Of a stretch of 64,000 nt of DNA, positions 10,385 through 21,321 are shown in pieces. How positions within the stretch are numbered: position 1 is the first letter of the stretch; the number at the start of each line of letters is the position of its first letter. The position numbers were made by a program, and so were the translations under genes. Under the pieces are notes generated by a model. The model had not been told where the DNA came from. It saw only the letters and a list, made by a program, of their open reading frames with translations, and did no database searches. This DNA is from Arachnopeziza araneosa. Lineage: Eukaryota > Ascomycota > Leotiomycetes > Helotiales > Arachnopezizaceae. The stretch covers positions 1-64,000 of the forward strand of contig QYAI01000099.1 in NCBI GenBank assembly GCA_003988855.1, read 5' to 3'.

Positions 10385-11077
10385 ATGGCGCAAGAACAAC
10401 AAGACCAGCCCCCTCCCTCACCCTCTCCTCCTCCAGCACTCCCAACAGCGCAAACCCCCGGCCCACGAGCATCCACATTCATAACCCTCTACACCACCGC
10501 GCTGGACTCGACCCTAAAATCCATCTCCTACACGTCCTTCGCAACCTGCTTCCCCAACATCGCGACGCAGGCCCCGGACGCCCTGAGACAGATGCACGGC
10601 AACCTGACAGCGGGCCTGCGGAGGTTCGGGATGGACGAGTTCGCGCTGATCTTGAGCGAGCGGGAGGTGGTGGGCCGGCTGAACGACCTCGAGCGCATCA
10701 TTGCGGATGCCCGACGGCGCAAAGAGGGCCTGGGGACGAGAGAGGCGGATGAGGCCGTGCAGCCCCCGCATACGCTACCCCCGCGAGAGCTGCTCGGGGC
10801 GAGTCTGGCCGCGATGCAGAGATCGCAGCAGTCGCAGTTGAACGCCAAACTGCAGACGGTGCAATCGCAAAACGCGCGGCTGATTGAAGGGGTGCGGGCC
10901 CAGAGGAAGGAGATCGAACGCTTGCTAGGCATTGGAGAGGCGCTGGTGAGGGACGTGGAGGGCGCGGGGGTTCAGATGGCCACTGGGGAGATGGGGGTTA
11001 TGGGGAGTCGGATCGCGGGAGAGGGGAGGGCGGCGGAGAGTTTGCTGGTGGAGTTGGAAAGCGCGCAGAGGGGTTGA
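10385..11077 (+). CDS. NNF1: Kinetochore protein Nnf1 (MIND/Mis12 complex subunit)
   Basis: A 230-aa intronless gene. After a Pro-rich N-terminus (residues 1-35), the Nnf1/PMF1 pattern begins: FITLYTTALDSTL, a conserved F..CFP core (FATCFPNIA), then FALILSEREVVGRLNDLERII followed by basic residues. The C-terminal half is helical and rich in Gln, Arg and Glu, consistent with the coiled coil that packs in the Mis12/MIND complex. In that complex Nnf1 bridges the inner kinetochore (CENP-C) to Ndc80 at the centromere. The frame is open from 10226, but the ATG at 10385 is preferred because it follows an AAAAATGG context and yields the usual length. It is convergent with the PH-domain gene. The coding region is GC-richer than its surroundings. 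Confidence 0.85.
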   Translation: MAQEQQDQPPPSPSPPPALPTAQTPGPRASTFITLYTTALDSTLKSISYTSFATCFPNIATQAPDALRQMHGNLTAGLRRFGMDEFALILSEREVVGRLNDLERIIADARRRKEGLGTREADEAVQPPHTLPPRELLGASLAAMQRSQQSQLNAKLQTVQSQNARLIEGVRAQRKEIERLLGIGEALVRDVEGAGVQMATGEMGVMGSRIAGEGRAAESLLVELESAQRG

Positions 11078-11669
11078 GAGGGAGCGGGAGTGGGAGCAAC
11101 GATATCATATGATTGGGAGTGCATTGGTTATGGAAGGAAGGAAATAAATGGACGGTGGTGTTCTGTCGGCGTTTTGGCAGGTAGGAAGGATATCAAGAGT
11201 CTTCGATTAATTGATACCTATGAATAATTACATGATAATGCAATACTAAGCTTCAGTCATGAATTTGAAAGCTACTCGAGTGCCAAGAGCCTTCTTCGTT
11301 GATACTAATCAAGATGTCACGATATTTGACCCACCATGAAAGAAGCAGATATCAATATATAAGTAGGCATAATTGCCAGGAGTCTTCTCAACTGACGATC
11401 AAAGTGTTGCACTACCATACAGCTTAATAGAATTGTCATGATTTGGCCTGAGCATAAATATCAGAAGCCTTCCACATACCAAACACCATGATAATACAAT
11501 CAAGAAGCAATCATAGACCTGGCATGATTCTAAAACTACAGCTTATGTACATCTCATGCTTCCATCCTTAGTCAATGCCAACGCCAGTCTTTCCAAGTGC
11601 TAATGCAATGATTCTGTCCTCCCTCTTCTATCTAGGTACGACAAAAGAAAGCGAACCTCTATTCATGTC
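11078..11669. other. Intergenic between convergent NNF1 and PH-domain genes
   Basis: No gene seen. It contains both 3' UTRs. A loosely repeated motif (ccaagagcc / caggagtc / cagaagcc ... cttc near 11282, 11376 and 11470, about 94 bp apart) suggests a degenerate tandem repeat of low complexity. Confidence 0.4.
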
Positions 11670-13091
11670 TTATATATTAACACTGTCAACCCGACTGACA
11701 CCTATTCTCTCGACCACTTTTCCAGATGTGTCGATTTGGGACAGATTCACGACTTGGCGAATCTCTTCTATTTCCAATTCATCAGGTACACTTCCAATTA
11801 CGCTCAGAGTACTGCTTGTCTCAGTACCTGGACTGTATTCAGGAGGCTCTTCTTCTGGACGTTGAGGAAGTGGTAATTCTTTCTCTAACCCGTTACTTTC
11901 GTCGGCTGCTTTCCCACTCCAGAGTTTCATCTCTCCGCTGGTCCAATCAACCCACCATAGAGTGCTTCCCTGAACTACGAGATTACTCTTTCGTGGAGCT
12001 CGAGCCATGAGGATGGTCATACAGCGCTTCGCATAAAGCATATCATAGAAATGAGTCCACTGATGGTGCGGCCGCCATTTTCCTTCGGAGTTTATATTTG
12101 GATTTATGGCTGGGTTCCGGTTGAAGACAGCTCGGGACGATTGTTGTGGAGATACACGCTGTCGCCCGGAGCTGGAGGCGGCAGGGAGGTCGGAACGGGC
12201 GGATCGGGTTCCTGAAGCTGGTAGGGAGTCTGTCGACGTTGTGGGAGATATGTTTGGTGATTGTAGAACTGTTTCCGGTCCATCCGGCGCAGGGCTTCGG
12301 CTTGTGTTTACTGCAAGCGGTCTGGTTATAGGTCCAGTGGGAGGTCTTCGAGGACTTCTTCTTCGAGTTCTAGGGATACTCAAGTCGCGAGGATGTTCTC
12401 GGTCATCAAGTGGAGCAGCAAGATCGATTGCTGTTGATAATGATTGTAACCAAAGAACGAAAGTTTCAATCTTATGACAGGACAAGAGGAACTGGTCCGT
12501 TTCAGCTCTCACTCTGATCACATATTGCTTCCTATTTACAGTCAGTACCATCTTTCTCAACCGAATGGAAACGTACTTTTGATAATCTGCTGCGATTCCG
12601 ACATCTGCATGTTGCAAGTTATAACTCTTGAAGACCGGCCCCGCCTTGGTCCCAAGGGGATAGTCGGCATTGTGCTTGCGTCCACCGCCGGAGAAGAAGG
12701 AAGTTGCAGAACATCTATGGAACTTCAGAGCTGTGCCCTGTAGGGTGCCAACCACTCGATTCCAGTTCCTATCCTGGGCTCTCTGTACCGCTCGTTCCAA
12801 TTCCATCTTCATGTGGAACACGCTTTGCATATTGATGGAAGCCGAGTATGAAGGTAAGGCCTCTTTCCCTTCATCAGGTCGAGGCTGTACGGGACGTTTT
12901 AAACTGCGAAGTGAAGCTGGTGGGAGAATCGCATCAGAGTACGACGGAGGAGGATCGTGGAGGAGGAACTCGTCCATTGAACGACGCACTGCTCGTGAGG
13001 GAGGGGTCCTTGGGATCTCCTCGCCCTCCCTCTCGGATAATTCAATGATGCTGGCAGACCCATCACTGCCAGTATCATCCTCTGTAACCAT
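11670..13091 (-). CDS. PH-domain-like protein with PPxY motifs
   Basis: The open frame runs the full length. I infer a 45-nt intron at 12532-12576 (GTACGT donor, tactgac branch, AATAG acceptor) whose removal keeps frame and leaves 458 aa. It joins DYQK to KQYVIRVRAETDQFLL, a typical PH strand. The PH-like domain spans about residues 90-205 and ends in the helix with the conserved Trp (ETFVLWLQSLSTAI). A second conserved block near the C-terminus reads WTHFYDMLYAKRCMTILM and WWVDWTSGEMKLW. PPSY (N-terminal) and PPEY (C-terminal) fit WW-domain ligands such as those bound by Rsp5-type ubiquitin ligases. The protein probably binds phosphoinositides or membrane partners. No specific orthologue name is claimed. 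Confidence 0.7.
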   Translation of the reverse strand: MVTEDDTGSDGSASIIELSEREGEEIPRTPPSRAVRRSMDEFLLHDPPPSYSDAILPPASLRSLKRPVQPRPDEGKEALPSYSASINMQSVFHMKMELERAVQRAQDRNWNRVVGTLQGTALKFHRCSATSFFSGGGRKHNADYPLGTKAGPVFKSYNLQHADVGIAADYQKYVSIRLRKMVLTVNRKQYVIRVRAETDQFLLSCHKIETFVLWLQSLSTAIDLAAPLDDREHPRDLSIPRTRRRSPRRPPTGPITRPLAVNTSRSPAPDGPETVLQSPNISPTTSTDSLPASGTRSARSDLPAASSSGRQRVSPQQSSRAVFNRNPAINPNINSEGKWRPHHQWTHFYDMLYAKRCMTILMARAPRKSNLVVQGSTLWWVDWTSGEMKLWSGKAADESNGLEKELPLPQRPEEEPPEYSPGTETSSTLSVIGSVPDELEIEEIRQVVNLSQIDTSGKVVERIGVSRVDSVNI

Positions 13092-14423
13092 GGCCGACGT
13101 GACTCTGGGGGGATTCTCTAATCTAGAGATTGGCAGCCTTTGACGGCATGATCGATGCAGCCCAACGCCTGCGGTGAGCGAAGCAGCAGAGAAGAAGAGA
13201 ATCTAGGGGAGAGTAGGAATGAAGGAAACAAGAGAGAGAAGCGAAGAGCGAAATGAGAATCAACCACGAGGTTGGGTGTAGCTAAGCATAGGAAGCGGGA
13301 AGTGGGAAGTGGGAATAGTGTCAATTTGGGGGTACATTCACCTTGATTAATCCCGGGGACTCGGGATAAATGTCCCGAGGCTAGAAACGCTCTTGACGCA
13401 AAAAGAAGGCGCGATTGAAGTGATGGACCTTGCATCATGCCTGGGAAGGGAATACGATTCACGACGTGCATGCAACCAGCGGGAATGTGGACACGAGCCA
13501 GTTTTCTGACTGGTGGAAGAGAATGAAGCAGGTGAAATTCAGCCTGAAGGGCAACTGGACCGTTCACGTGAGGCTCTGCTTACTTGTACTCGTACGTGGA
13601 CGTGGACGTCAAACCGCCAACTGCCGAGCCTCCGTCAAAAAGCGGCCCTGAGCCCGCTTTGTTTACTTGGTCCGTTTCCGATCCTCTCTCCTCTGACTTT
13701 GGTGAGAAGGATCCCAGAAGATTCAATCGGGGTATTCAGCCCTCCTTTCATGGCGTGGTGGTACTCTCAAATGACCATCCGAACTTTGTGTATCCTGGCG
13801 AACCCTCAAAGTCACGCGTTCAGCGCTCACACACAAAGAAGGCTTACGGGCGAGGCGCAAGTTGCCCAGTCGAACGACTTCTTTAATTAAAGCCTCTTCT
13901 GCCTAGGAGACATGATGCTCTGTGGCAGCGAGCAAGACTAAGCTGATAAGCCAGCCAACAGCCTTCTCGGTTATCCGCTACGCAGCCTCATTTTATGTAA
14001 GTAATATAAACACTGGCTAAATCTTGCCTGAGCCACTCAGCATTCACAGCTCGTAAATCCCGATTAAGAGTCCTAGTCAGCGCCCAGAATAAGTCGGAGA
14101 GGGTTGCACAATTGTACAGCTCTTGGGCGGAGTGTGTTACTGAGATCGGCGCTGTTAAACGTCAACTATTTTAGTATACACAGATGATCTCGTAAGGCTT
14201 GTAGAACATAAGCAGACTCTCTCTGTGAGATCTTATATAGTTGCGTGTATTGTCTAACTTGTTCTTAGTATTTCTTTCTCCTGGTGAAATTTCCTTATTT
14301 CCTCTGTCAAAACTGCTTTTTTGAAGCATCTGTCGTCCCACAGCTTCAGCGCAATCGTATCATATCTCATTCACTTGCCACATTTATTCTAATTCTCCAT
14401 CTCTACATCATCCCGCCACCACC
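13092..14423. other. Divergent intergenic region between PH and SLATT genes
   Basis: No supported gene in 1.3 kb. Short overlapping ORFs at 13118-13890 show no domain. Around 14130-14280 there is LTR-like sequence (listed separately) directly upstream of the SLATT gene. Confidence 0.5.
14130..14280 (+). mobile_element. Possible solo LTR fragment
   Basis: The segment begins tgtgttactgagatcggcg, contains tagtatacacagatgatctcg and a TATA-like gatcttatatagttgcg, then a pyrimidine-rich end. This order resembles fungal copia-type LTRs with a core promoter. No second copy, inverted ends or target duplication is visible in the window, so this is a weak resemblance-based call. It ends about 145 bp before the SLATT start codon and could supply its promoter. 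Confidence 0.3.
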
Positions 14424-15095
14424 ATGGCGGACACAGGAGTCCCAAACTCCAAAAGCAAACGTCTCTCTGTCGCAACTGCCCAAGAGGACCTTACATCGCC
14501 AGAACCTTTCCAAGCAGGGCCTATAACCCGCCTCAATCCAGCCGATCTCCAATATCTGTCTCGCTCTCTTGCCGGCCTAAACACCACTGATCCCGAAAAA
14601 ATCTCCATCGTCCACCCCCAGAGCACCATCTACCCCCCTCGCGGGCTGCCACCCAGTCTATACCGAACCGTTATCGCCTCACGCACAGCCTCATCCTATC
14701 AATACCTCTGCACCTCCCTCTTCTTTAACATCTCCCTCATCCTCCAACTCTTCCTCGGTGCGGCACTTACGGCCCTGGGATCGAGTAGCAATCCCAGCAT
14801 CACCAATCTCCCCATCACCATCCTAGCTGCGGCCAATACAGTCAACGCGGGTCTATTGGCGCTGATGCACAACAGTGGGCTCCCTGACCGGTTTAAGAAA
14901 GATCGAGACGAGTTTGAACGTGTGGAGTTGAGTATCCGTGAGGTGTTGGAGACGGGAGTGGTGAAGGGGAAACAAATGACTGTTGAAGAGGTGGTGGAGG
15001 AGCTGTGGGACATGTATAGAGAGGCTGTGAGGACCGTGGCAAGGAATAAACCAGATAATTATGTGGGGAGTCCTGTAGCGGGGAAGAAGGGATAA
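14424..15095 (+). CDS. SLATT-domain (SMODS/SLOG-associating two-TM effector type) protein
   Basis: A 223-aa intronless gene. The N-terminal 70 residues are polar. The core has an SxxYQYLCTSLFFNISLILQL helix, a GAALTALGS turn, a second hydrophobic helix (NLPITILAAANTVNAGLLAL) and then GLPDRFKKDRDEFERVE, followed by a charged helical C-terminus (EEVVEELWDMYREAV). This is the pattern of the fungal SLATT family: two TM helices followed by a cytosolic helix. In bacteria SLATT proteins are proposed pore-forming effectors of nucleotide-second-messenger immunity. The role of the fungal forms is not established. Start: ATG in an ACCACCATGG context, which is strong. The gene is divergent from the PH gene. 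The possible LTR upstream may affect its expression. Confidence 0.75.
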   Translation: MADTGVPNSKSKRLSVATAQEDLTSPEPFQAGPITRLNPADLQYLSRSLAGLNTTDPEKISIVHPQSTIYPPRGLPPSLYRTVIASRTASSYQYLCTSLFFNISLILQLFLGAALTALGSSSNPSITNLPITILAAANTVNAGLLALMHNSGLPDRFKKDRDEFERVELSIREVLETGVVKGKQMTVEEVVEELWDMYREAVRTVARNKPDNYVGSPVAGKKG

Positions 15096-15265
15096 GTTGT
15101 GCTTGTGCTTGTTCAGAAAATTAATTAGCTTAGTCGTAATGTCATAATACAGGTGCCATTGCTCTTATCTACATGGCTAATTCTGTAGCAAATGATTCCC
15201 GAAGCGATATAAGCTCGATATTCATATCGGAGCAGCAACCTGTGTAGAGCAGAGCAAGCCGCCAC

Positions 15266-16296
15266 CTACCTCAATCTCGAGGCTCGAACCGAAATAGTCT
15301 CCATCCATTTCTCCACCTTCTCCTGCGCAGACATCTTGCCAGGCGGTAGCTGCGACTCCACGGACGCAGCTGGTGGCTGTTCCATCTCCTCCCTGCCGTG
15401 TTCACGCCCAATACCTGCACCAACTGGACTCTCTCCCTTCACTTCATTAACCTTCTCTTGATGGTGCGTCTGGCCACGAGACAGCAAGGCCTTGTTTATC
15501 GGGATCGGTGCGGCTTCTTCCTCGGCTTGCTCACCCCAATCGTCATCATCCTCTTCGTCCCACTCTTGATCAAAACCATCGCCGTCTTGACCTTCATCTT
15601 TAACGTCGCCACCCATCACATTCTTAGCCAAGCTTACTGACTTGGTTTCCTTCTTGATCTTTCTGATCATTTCGTCATCCACCTCATGTTTCACCCCCAG
15701 ATTTGCCTCTGGTATCTCATTCATGTCTAGTGTCCGTGCTTCTAGCTTCACCTTCTTCTTAACATATCCCGCTTCAACACCGTGAAAACCCAGAAGAGTC
15801 GAAGAATGATTTACGGGCGCCATCTCACTGAAAGATCGCTTGCCTTTGCTCTTCATGGCCCCATTCTCTCTAGGATAGGGAATTTCGGGATGCTGGGAGG
15901 CATAGGATTTGACGGGCAATCCATAAGGACTATATGGTGTATTGTGGGTGTGGGCAGTTGAAGGTACAGAGTTGGGGAGTTTTGGTGGCGAAGGAGTGGT
16001 GGCAAGCTTTTGGTCTTCAGTCTGGGTTGCGGCGTCGGGTCGAAGAGTTTGCAGGGCCGAGATTGGAGTGCCGGGGAGCTAGGCAATGGATGGTTAGCTC
16101 AGTATTTAGGTGGTGTTAGGGAGGGTTTTGGATAGCCAGTGAGAATGAAGGTGCGTGTATCGATTTGAGAACATAGGCAGTAGGGGAAAGAAGGCTGCGA
16201 CAATAGATTGAAGAATTCCGGATAGCCATGTCGAGGAAACAGTTACACAAATGAACAACTTACAGCATATTTATGTGGAGGAAGAGCTGCCATCAT
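15266..16296 (-). CDS. Unidentified acidic/basic low-complexity protein with a short first exon
   Basis: I do not recognise this protein. The model is complement(15266-16078, 16264-16296), 281 aa. The 33-nt first exon (MMAALPPHKYA) is followed by a perfect GTAAGT donor. The 185-nt intron has a ctaacc branch and a CCTAG acceptor, and phase 0 is kept. The alternative of no intron fails because a TAG precedes the second exon in frame. The N-terminal half is Pro/Ser/Thr-rich. There is a possible nuclear localisation patch (KSKGKRSF, KKKVKLEA), an acidic cluster (FDQEWDEEDDDDWGEQ) near residue 190, and a short conserved-looking C-terminal helix (EKVEKWMETISVRASRLR). A nuclear role is a guess from the charge pattern. 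It is convergent with the SLATT gene, 170 bp away. Confidence 0.6.
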
Positions 16297-17116
16297 GCAG
16301 AGAGTAACAACAATAGCAATACTTTGCCCTTGCTGGGTAGTTCAGATGCTGTCCTTCTTTGTCACAGTATTGTTGACTTGCAAGGCGGTAGGCAAACACA
16401 TATCGCGCTAGGTTCTTTTTGAACGCGTCGCGTTGGTGCAAGATAAAAGATCACGCTAGAGGGATATTGAATGTGGATGTGATATGAGTAGAAAGAAAAT
16501 AACGCGTCTTGAAGATAGGTGAACGAACCAGAATGCTTCGGGTTTCCAATGTCTTGTTGATGGGAAAGGCAGGGCTCTCTACACGATCTAGCACTGTTGG
16601 AGAGGGCGATTTAAGAAGCACACTGTCAAAAGTATCATCAAAGCTGAGCTGCACAATCAACATGAGCTAAATATCAACAGACTTCATATCAGGAGAGCAA
16701 ATCGTCCAGCAGCAGCTGGCAAAACATGGCAAAGCTAGATTAGATTCAAGTAGACTCAAGCAAGAACAAGGGACAAATCCAAACCTCTTATACAAGGAAA
16801 GAAAGAATAATCAACTACTACTTAGCACAAAATAGCACAATGAATAGAGCCCTGCGAAAATAACAAAAGCTGGCAAGAAATTTGAAAACTCGATGCAACA
16901 TTCAAAACTCTAGACAAAATAAAACTAGAAGAAACAAACAGACTTACCGCATTACATAAAGAATAAAGGTGCAATTCAAGTCAATACTTTGCCCAAGGAA
17001 CCGTTGTTCTTACGTGCAGGGCTCGCTATCTTAGGTATTAGGTATGGGTATGCACAGTCTTGAACGCCCCAGGTCGCTGATGTGCACCAAGCTATGCCAA
17101 ATCAATTTCATCCATC
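16297..17116. other. Intergenic region upstream of Sec39 3' end
   Basis: No gene seen. It is AT-rich with A-rich runs and short ORFs lacking coding texture. It contains the promoter of the minus-strand unidentified gene on its left side and the Sec39 3' UTR on its right. Confidence 0.5.
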
Positions 17117-20019
17117 TCAATGGTCTTCTTCTTCGTTATTGACAGGCTGTGCTCCAAGAAGCCACCCAACACCTGTAGCCAATCCACCCACAGCAGCATT
17201 TTTCAACTGATCACGCTTTCTCGTCCTTGAAGGAAGAGATTCGATAGAGTTGGCCATCGAAGCTTCAGCATCATTATTGGATGGCAACCGACCTTCGGGG
17301 TTTTTACCCCTGAGCATCGACAGAGCCGAGATTCCACTTTGTGCACGGGCCATACTTGCGCGTGACAGATCGAATAATGACACAGGAGCTTCCTCTACAC
17401 CGCGTGTTGTACCTGGTTTCCCGAACGTCTTCGCTGGCGTATCTGTAAATCCTCCAGGCATGAGTTGATCATCTCCCTGTAGATCCCAGGCTTCTTCTTG
17501 TTCAGTTTCTTGTTTGACAAGAGATTCTAGTTCTTCCTCACATCGACGGTAAACATTCAAAATCTCTTGGAGAGTTCCTTTCGGTGCCATACGAAGCGCA
17601 TGCGAGAGACAATCCATGCGTTGTTCCAGGTGGCGGATATCAAGATTGACAGCGCCATTTCCAAAATGCGTTGGCTTGATAGTCTGAGATGTGCGGCGGT
17701 ACTTTCCAGCTTGCAAAGCTGCACGCCAAGACCAATCATCCAGAATTTTGGGAGGCGGTTCAGCTGCAAGGCCAGAGGACGTCCGTTGGATTGGAGGACT
17801 TCGAGCATGGGCTTGACCACCAATGTCTTTCAGACGAGTCGAGATAAATGAGTATGCAGTTTCAAAGTCATCTTCAGAAAGAGCTGCATCAATGCACATA
17901 CTAACAATTCGTTTTTCAGCGATTGCCAGCTGGTCAGATTCAGAGAGTGCCCTCTCCCTTTTGGCGTTGCCGGTCAAGCCTGCTTTCACCATATCCCTTC
18001 CCATTTCTACGAAATCGCCAATTTGAGTATAGCTTTTAGGATTTTGCGCTAGAATTTTGCCAAGTATGGAGATGGGATCCTCATGAATACGGAGGCTGAC
18101 TGGCTTAAATGGCTCTCCCCTTTTCAATACCAAACGGTACGGTCCGATAGTATGCGTGAGCCTAAGTAAATGCTCTGCTCGATCAAATTCTATCGAACCA
18201 GCCATCGTCTCGGGAAAAGCTCGAAGGCTACATATTCAGTACAAGATTCAAGGACGGTAGATTGTACTCACATATCATTACACTTTTTCACAGCACCACG
18301 AGTCCGGTTGGCGTTCGTGGCATTATCATACTGATTCATAGCTGCAGCAATTACTGTATCGTGAAGAATTTGTTTTGATAGTGGTCGGTCAGACGCCATT
18401 TCATACAACGAATTTGCTAAAGAGTACCCTTCGTTTGTAGTATTAGCAATAGCAGAGGATGTAGAATGGCGGTACTAACGAGTGTTTGCCAGGAGAGCTT
18501 TCAAAATCTCAACCTCGATAAACTCTTTCGGTAATTGTCCGAAAATACCCCTTCCGGTGACGTCGGAAACTTCCGAAAGTTCTTCCGCTCCCCAAGTCCT
18601 CAACCATAATACCTCATTTCTTATTCTGGCCCAGTATTTATCCTCATCTTTCTTAGCATTATTCCCAACAAGGTTCATGAAATTTGTAAACTGGATTTCT
18701 TGTTGGTATTTTTCTTGTATGAAGACCAACTCTCCAGCCCGCCGAATAGTAGTTGGGAAGCCAATTCTTGTACATAGAAATGCGCTGACAAGCAGGGCAT
18801 GAAGGAATCTGACTGAGGGTTCCTTGGGAGTTGTCAAGACATTCTCATCGTCTAATAAATTGGTTCGAAGGTATTGGGTATTCCTTGGAGACAGGATACC
18901 GTCATTCTCAAACCCAGTCACAGGAGAGAGCAAAGCACAAGCGGCTTCCAGAGTAGGGATCCTATCCTTATCTAAAAGAGTAATGATCCGAACCAGAACA
19001 CGCTGGACTCCTTCTAATTCCTCTTTGGATCCTGAAGGTATCAAGTATGCGGTGGCAAGCGCAGATCTAGCATACTGTCGCTCCAAATATTGTTGGTCGT
19101 CCTCGTTTAACCACAGGTTCCCTTCCTCATAACCACCAAGATCGATGTCTCCAGGCCCATCCCATTGTTCAACAAGCTCAACGGCAGTCTTCCATGATGT
19201 CTCTGCCTGATTCGCTAACCACCGGAAGACCTCCTCCCAAGCAGCATATTTCTCATTGATCGAAGTTACTGAGTTGAGAGTTGGAACCTGAAGATCAACC
19301 GCGGAGCTTTGTCGAGTCTTTCTCCTTTTCCGTCTTGAATCTCCGTATGTCCATGGGCCGACCAAACCCCTCACGTCTCTCCCAATTGTGGAATCGTGTC
19401 CTATCCCTGCATTTCCAGTCTTCGAGAGTAGAAGAGACACCCCTATTCTGTCATCTAGAGTTTCAAACTTTGGGATGCTAATGTTTATGCAGTCTTCTGG
19501 GTGATATTCGTAGTTTATTCGTATTAGAGGGAGTATTGTAGAAATGAACCAAACTCGTAGGTAAGAGGAATCGGCTAGGAATGGAGCCAGCAGCACAGGA
19601 ATCTGGGTTATAATACCCGTATATTCGTCAATCCTGAAAGATCGATGAATAAGAAATCGAATCAGAGGATCTGTGGGAGCATCTTCTGGTGCATTCGGCC
19701 ATAATAAAGGTAGAGGGTGTAGTTTCCGAACATTCTTTCTAGACTCCCCCTCACTTAACTCGTCGACGGCAGAAGTGTCGATGAAAGCTTCGGAGTCACC
19801 AGGAATCCACCCAGCTGCAATATTTTCAAGTAATGGTACATATTCAGAGGATTCGAGGCTTTCTGGCAAATAGGTTAGGAGAAGGCGTAGTAAGAGTTCC
19901 GTTTGTAGTGTCGTTCGGTGTTGGGAGATGACGGTTTGGAGGTTTGGTATATCTGCAGTACTAGCTAAATGCACAGCTAAAAGAACGACTTTAGCTGAAG
20001 ATAAATCATGTCCTGCCAT
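17117..20019 (-). CDS. SEC39: Sec39-domain protein (Dsl1 ER tethering complex)
   Basis: The model is complement(17117-18227, 18272-18428, 18480-20019), 935 aa. Both introns are short and well formed: 18429-18479 (GTTAGT, gctaat branch, GAAG acceptor) and 18228-18271 (GTGAGT, tactgaa branch, TGTAG acceptor). Sequence is continuous across joins (LLANTR|YSLANSLYEM, KCNDI|LRAFPETMAG). The protein is all-helical with Leu-rich repeats of helices (VVLLAVHLASTADIP, LLLRLLLTYLPESLES) typical of the Sec39 domain, the yeast Dsl1-complex subunit related to metazoan NBAS. The complex tethers Golgi-derived COPI vesicles at the ER. The start at 20019 is preferred over an upstream in-frame ATG at 20082, which would add a hydrophobic stretch unusual for a cytosolic tether. 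It is divergent from the complex I gene, with 185 bp between starts. Confidence 0.85.
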
Positions 20020-20204
20020 GCTAGAGAATATCAGGGAAGTTAAAAAATTGAAATAGAAAGCTTGGAAAGCTGTGAACAGCAAGCCAACTTTCTTTAACGG
20101 CCTTGCGAGTGAGGCATCAATGCATTCCTAGCGTGTTTTCTCCAGCACTGCTTCAACCTCATCTCACAAGTTGCTCCTTGAATACATTGAATTGACCGAA
20201 CAAC
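20020..20204. promoter_or_regulatory. Short bidirectional promoter of SEC39 and NDUFS5-type gene
   Basis: The two start codons face away from each other across only 185 bp, so both promoters must share or abut here. No TATA box is evident. Pyrimidine-rich tracts (ttttctcc, aaccaacctc-like) occur. The inference rests on geometry alone. Confidence 0.5.
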
Positions 20205-20648
20205 ATGTCTTCAGGCTTCGGACTCAACGGAGGTAAGATAAAGAAATTCTTGCTTCTATACCAAATATTCAACACCTAAAAATCCTTCAATTGTTAATGG
20301 TTACCAGGCCAGTCTCGTTGCTTCCCCTTCTGGCAAGATGTCCTAGCTTGCTACGTTGTCAATACCAATGCAGAAGATGATTCAGGGAAGAAGAAATGTG
20401 CGCCAGTGTTGGAAGACTACTATGAGTGCTTGCATCACAAGAAGGAGGTGGGTCAAGAGGAGAAGAATACCGCGACAGGAAGGCTAACTGGTCACCTATG
20501 ATAGGCATCGAGAGTACGAGCGTTACAAGTTGCATACCGAAAAGCCGAAGCTTCAAACCCACGAGAGAATGCACCAACAGTTGGTCAGATAAGAAACTTG
20601 GGGTTATTAGACAAGGAAGAAGATACCAAAGCTGTTTTAGGGAAGTGA
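20205..20648 (+). CDS. Complex I 15 kDa (NDUFS5-type) subunit
   Basis: The model joins 20205-20232, 20308-20447 and 20505-20648, 103 aa. Introns of 75 and 57 nt have GTAAGA/GTGGGT donors, a ctaact branch in the second, and CAG/TAG acceptors. The protein begins MSSGFGLNGG, then CFPFWQDVLACYVVN, and CAPVLEDYYECLHHKKE, giving the paired CX9C-like cysteines of NDUFS5. These form disulfides in the intermembrane space and the subunit sits on the membrane arm of NADH:ubiquinone oxidoreductase. The C-terminus continues NAPTVGQIRNLGLL. Length matches fungal orthologues. The 28-nt first exon is easy to miss. No mitochondrial presequence is present, as usual for twin-CX9C imports. Confidence 0.88.
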
Positions 20649-21321
20649 ACAACTGCGCTTTAGAAATAGGTTGTACATACGAAATAGGCCTCAATAAATC
20701 AAATTTGATGGTCTTTTAATATGCAAACCGAATTTTCAGGTAGGAGAAGTGTCGAGCTGAAATGCAAGTGGAACCAACCTTGCTGCAATTTTTAGCTGCT
20801 TCGGGCCAATGCTTTGGTCCAACTATCATATGGGAGAAATAAGATCACAGTCCCATTTCGAAGAGGCTGCAATTCACTCAAATTCCGAGTCTTAAATAAT
20901 TTAAGCTGACAGTATCATCAGAAAGGTACAAGTTTTGTTATTGCAGCTGCAAAACAAGACGACCTGGCCAAAGCATGTAAATGAAGAGCCTCTCGTTAGC
21001 CAGATAGGTTGCTAAGTCGCTTGCCTGCTGATGAAGCTTTAGATTCCCACTCAATGGTGAGCATAATTGTGAGGTTCATGGCATCAGCCATCTGGTAAAT
21101 CCTGCGATTATTCTAGAGTAAAATCAAAGACTCAAGTACTCTTTTGATTTCTGTTGATTTCTGTAATTCCTAATTATGACACTATCATGTTTGATCCTAC
21201 CTGTTTATTTTGGCTGCATTTCTTTAGCCGAGTGCAACTCGTCCTGATTTCTCGCGACGAGCCTCGAACCCTCCTGCCTTTGCAATACTAGAACCCCGAC
21301 TGAAACTACAAATCAAGAACA
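20649..21321. other. Intergenic region
   Basis: No gene seen. It is AT-rich and non-repetitive to the eye. It includes the 3' UTR of the complex I gene and the promoter of the next gene, with a short CT-rich stretch near 21270. Confidence 0.5.

Noticed and set aside
13118..13890. Overlapping ORFs upstream of the PH gene
   Set aside because: Three frames on both strands overlap with no domain; consistent with a GC-balanced promoter region.
21241..21300. Possible tRNA T-arm (gttcgagg on the minus strand)
   Set aside because: Flanking bases do not pair as a T stem and no acceptor or anticodon arm could be drawn.
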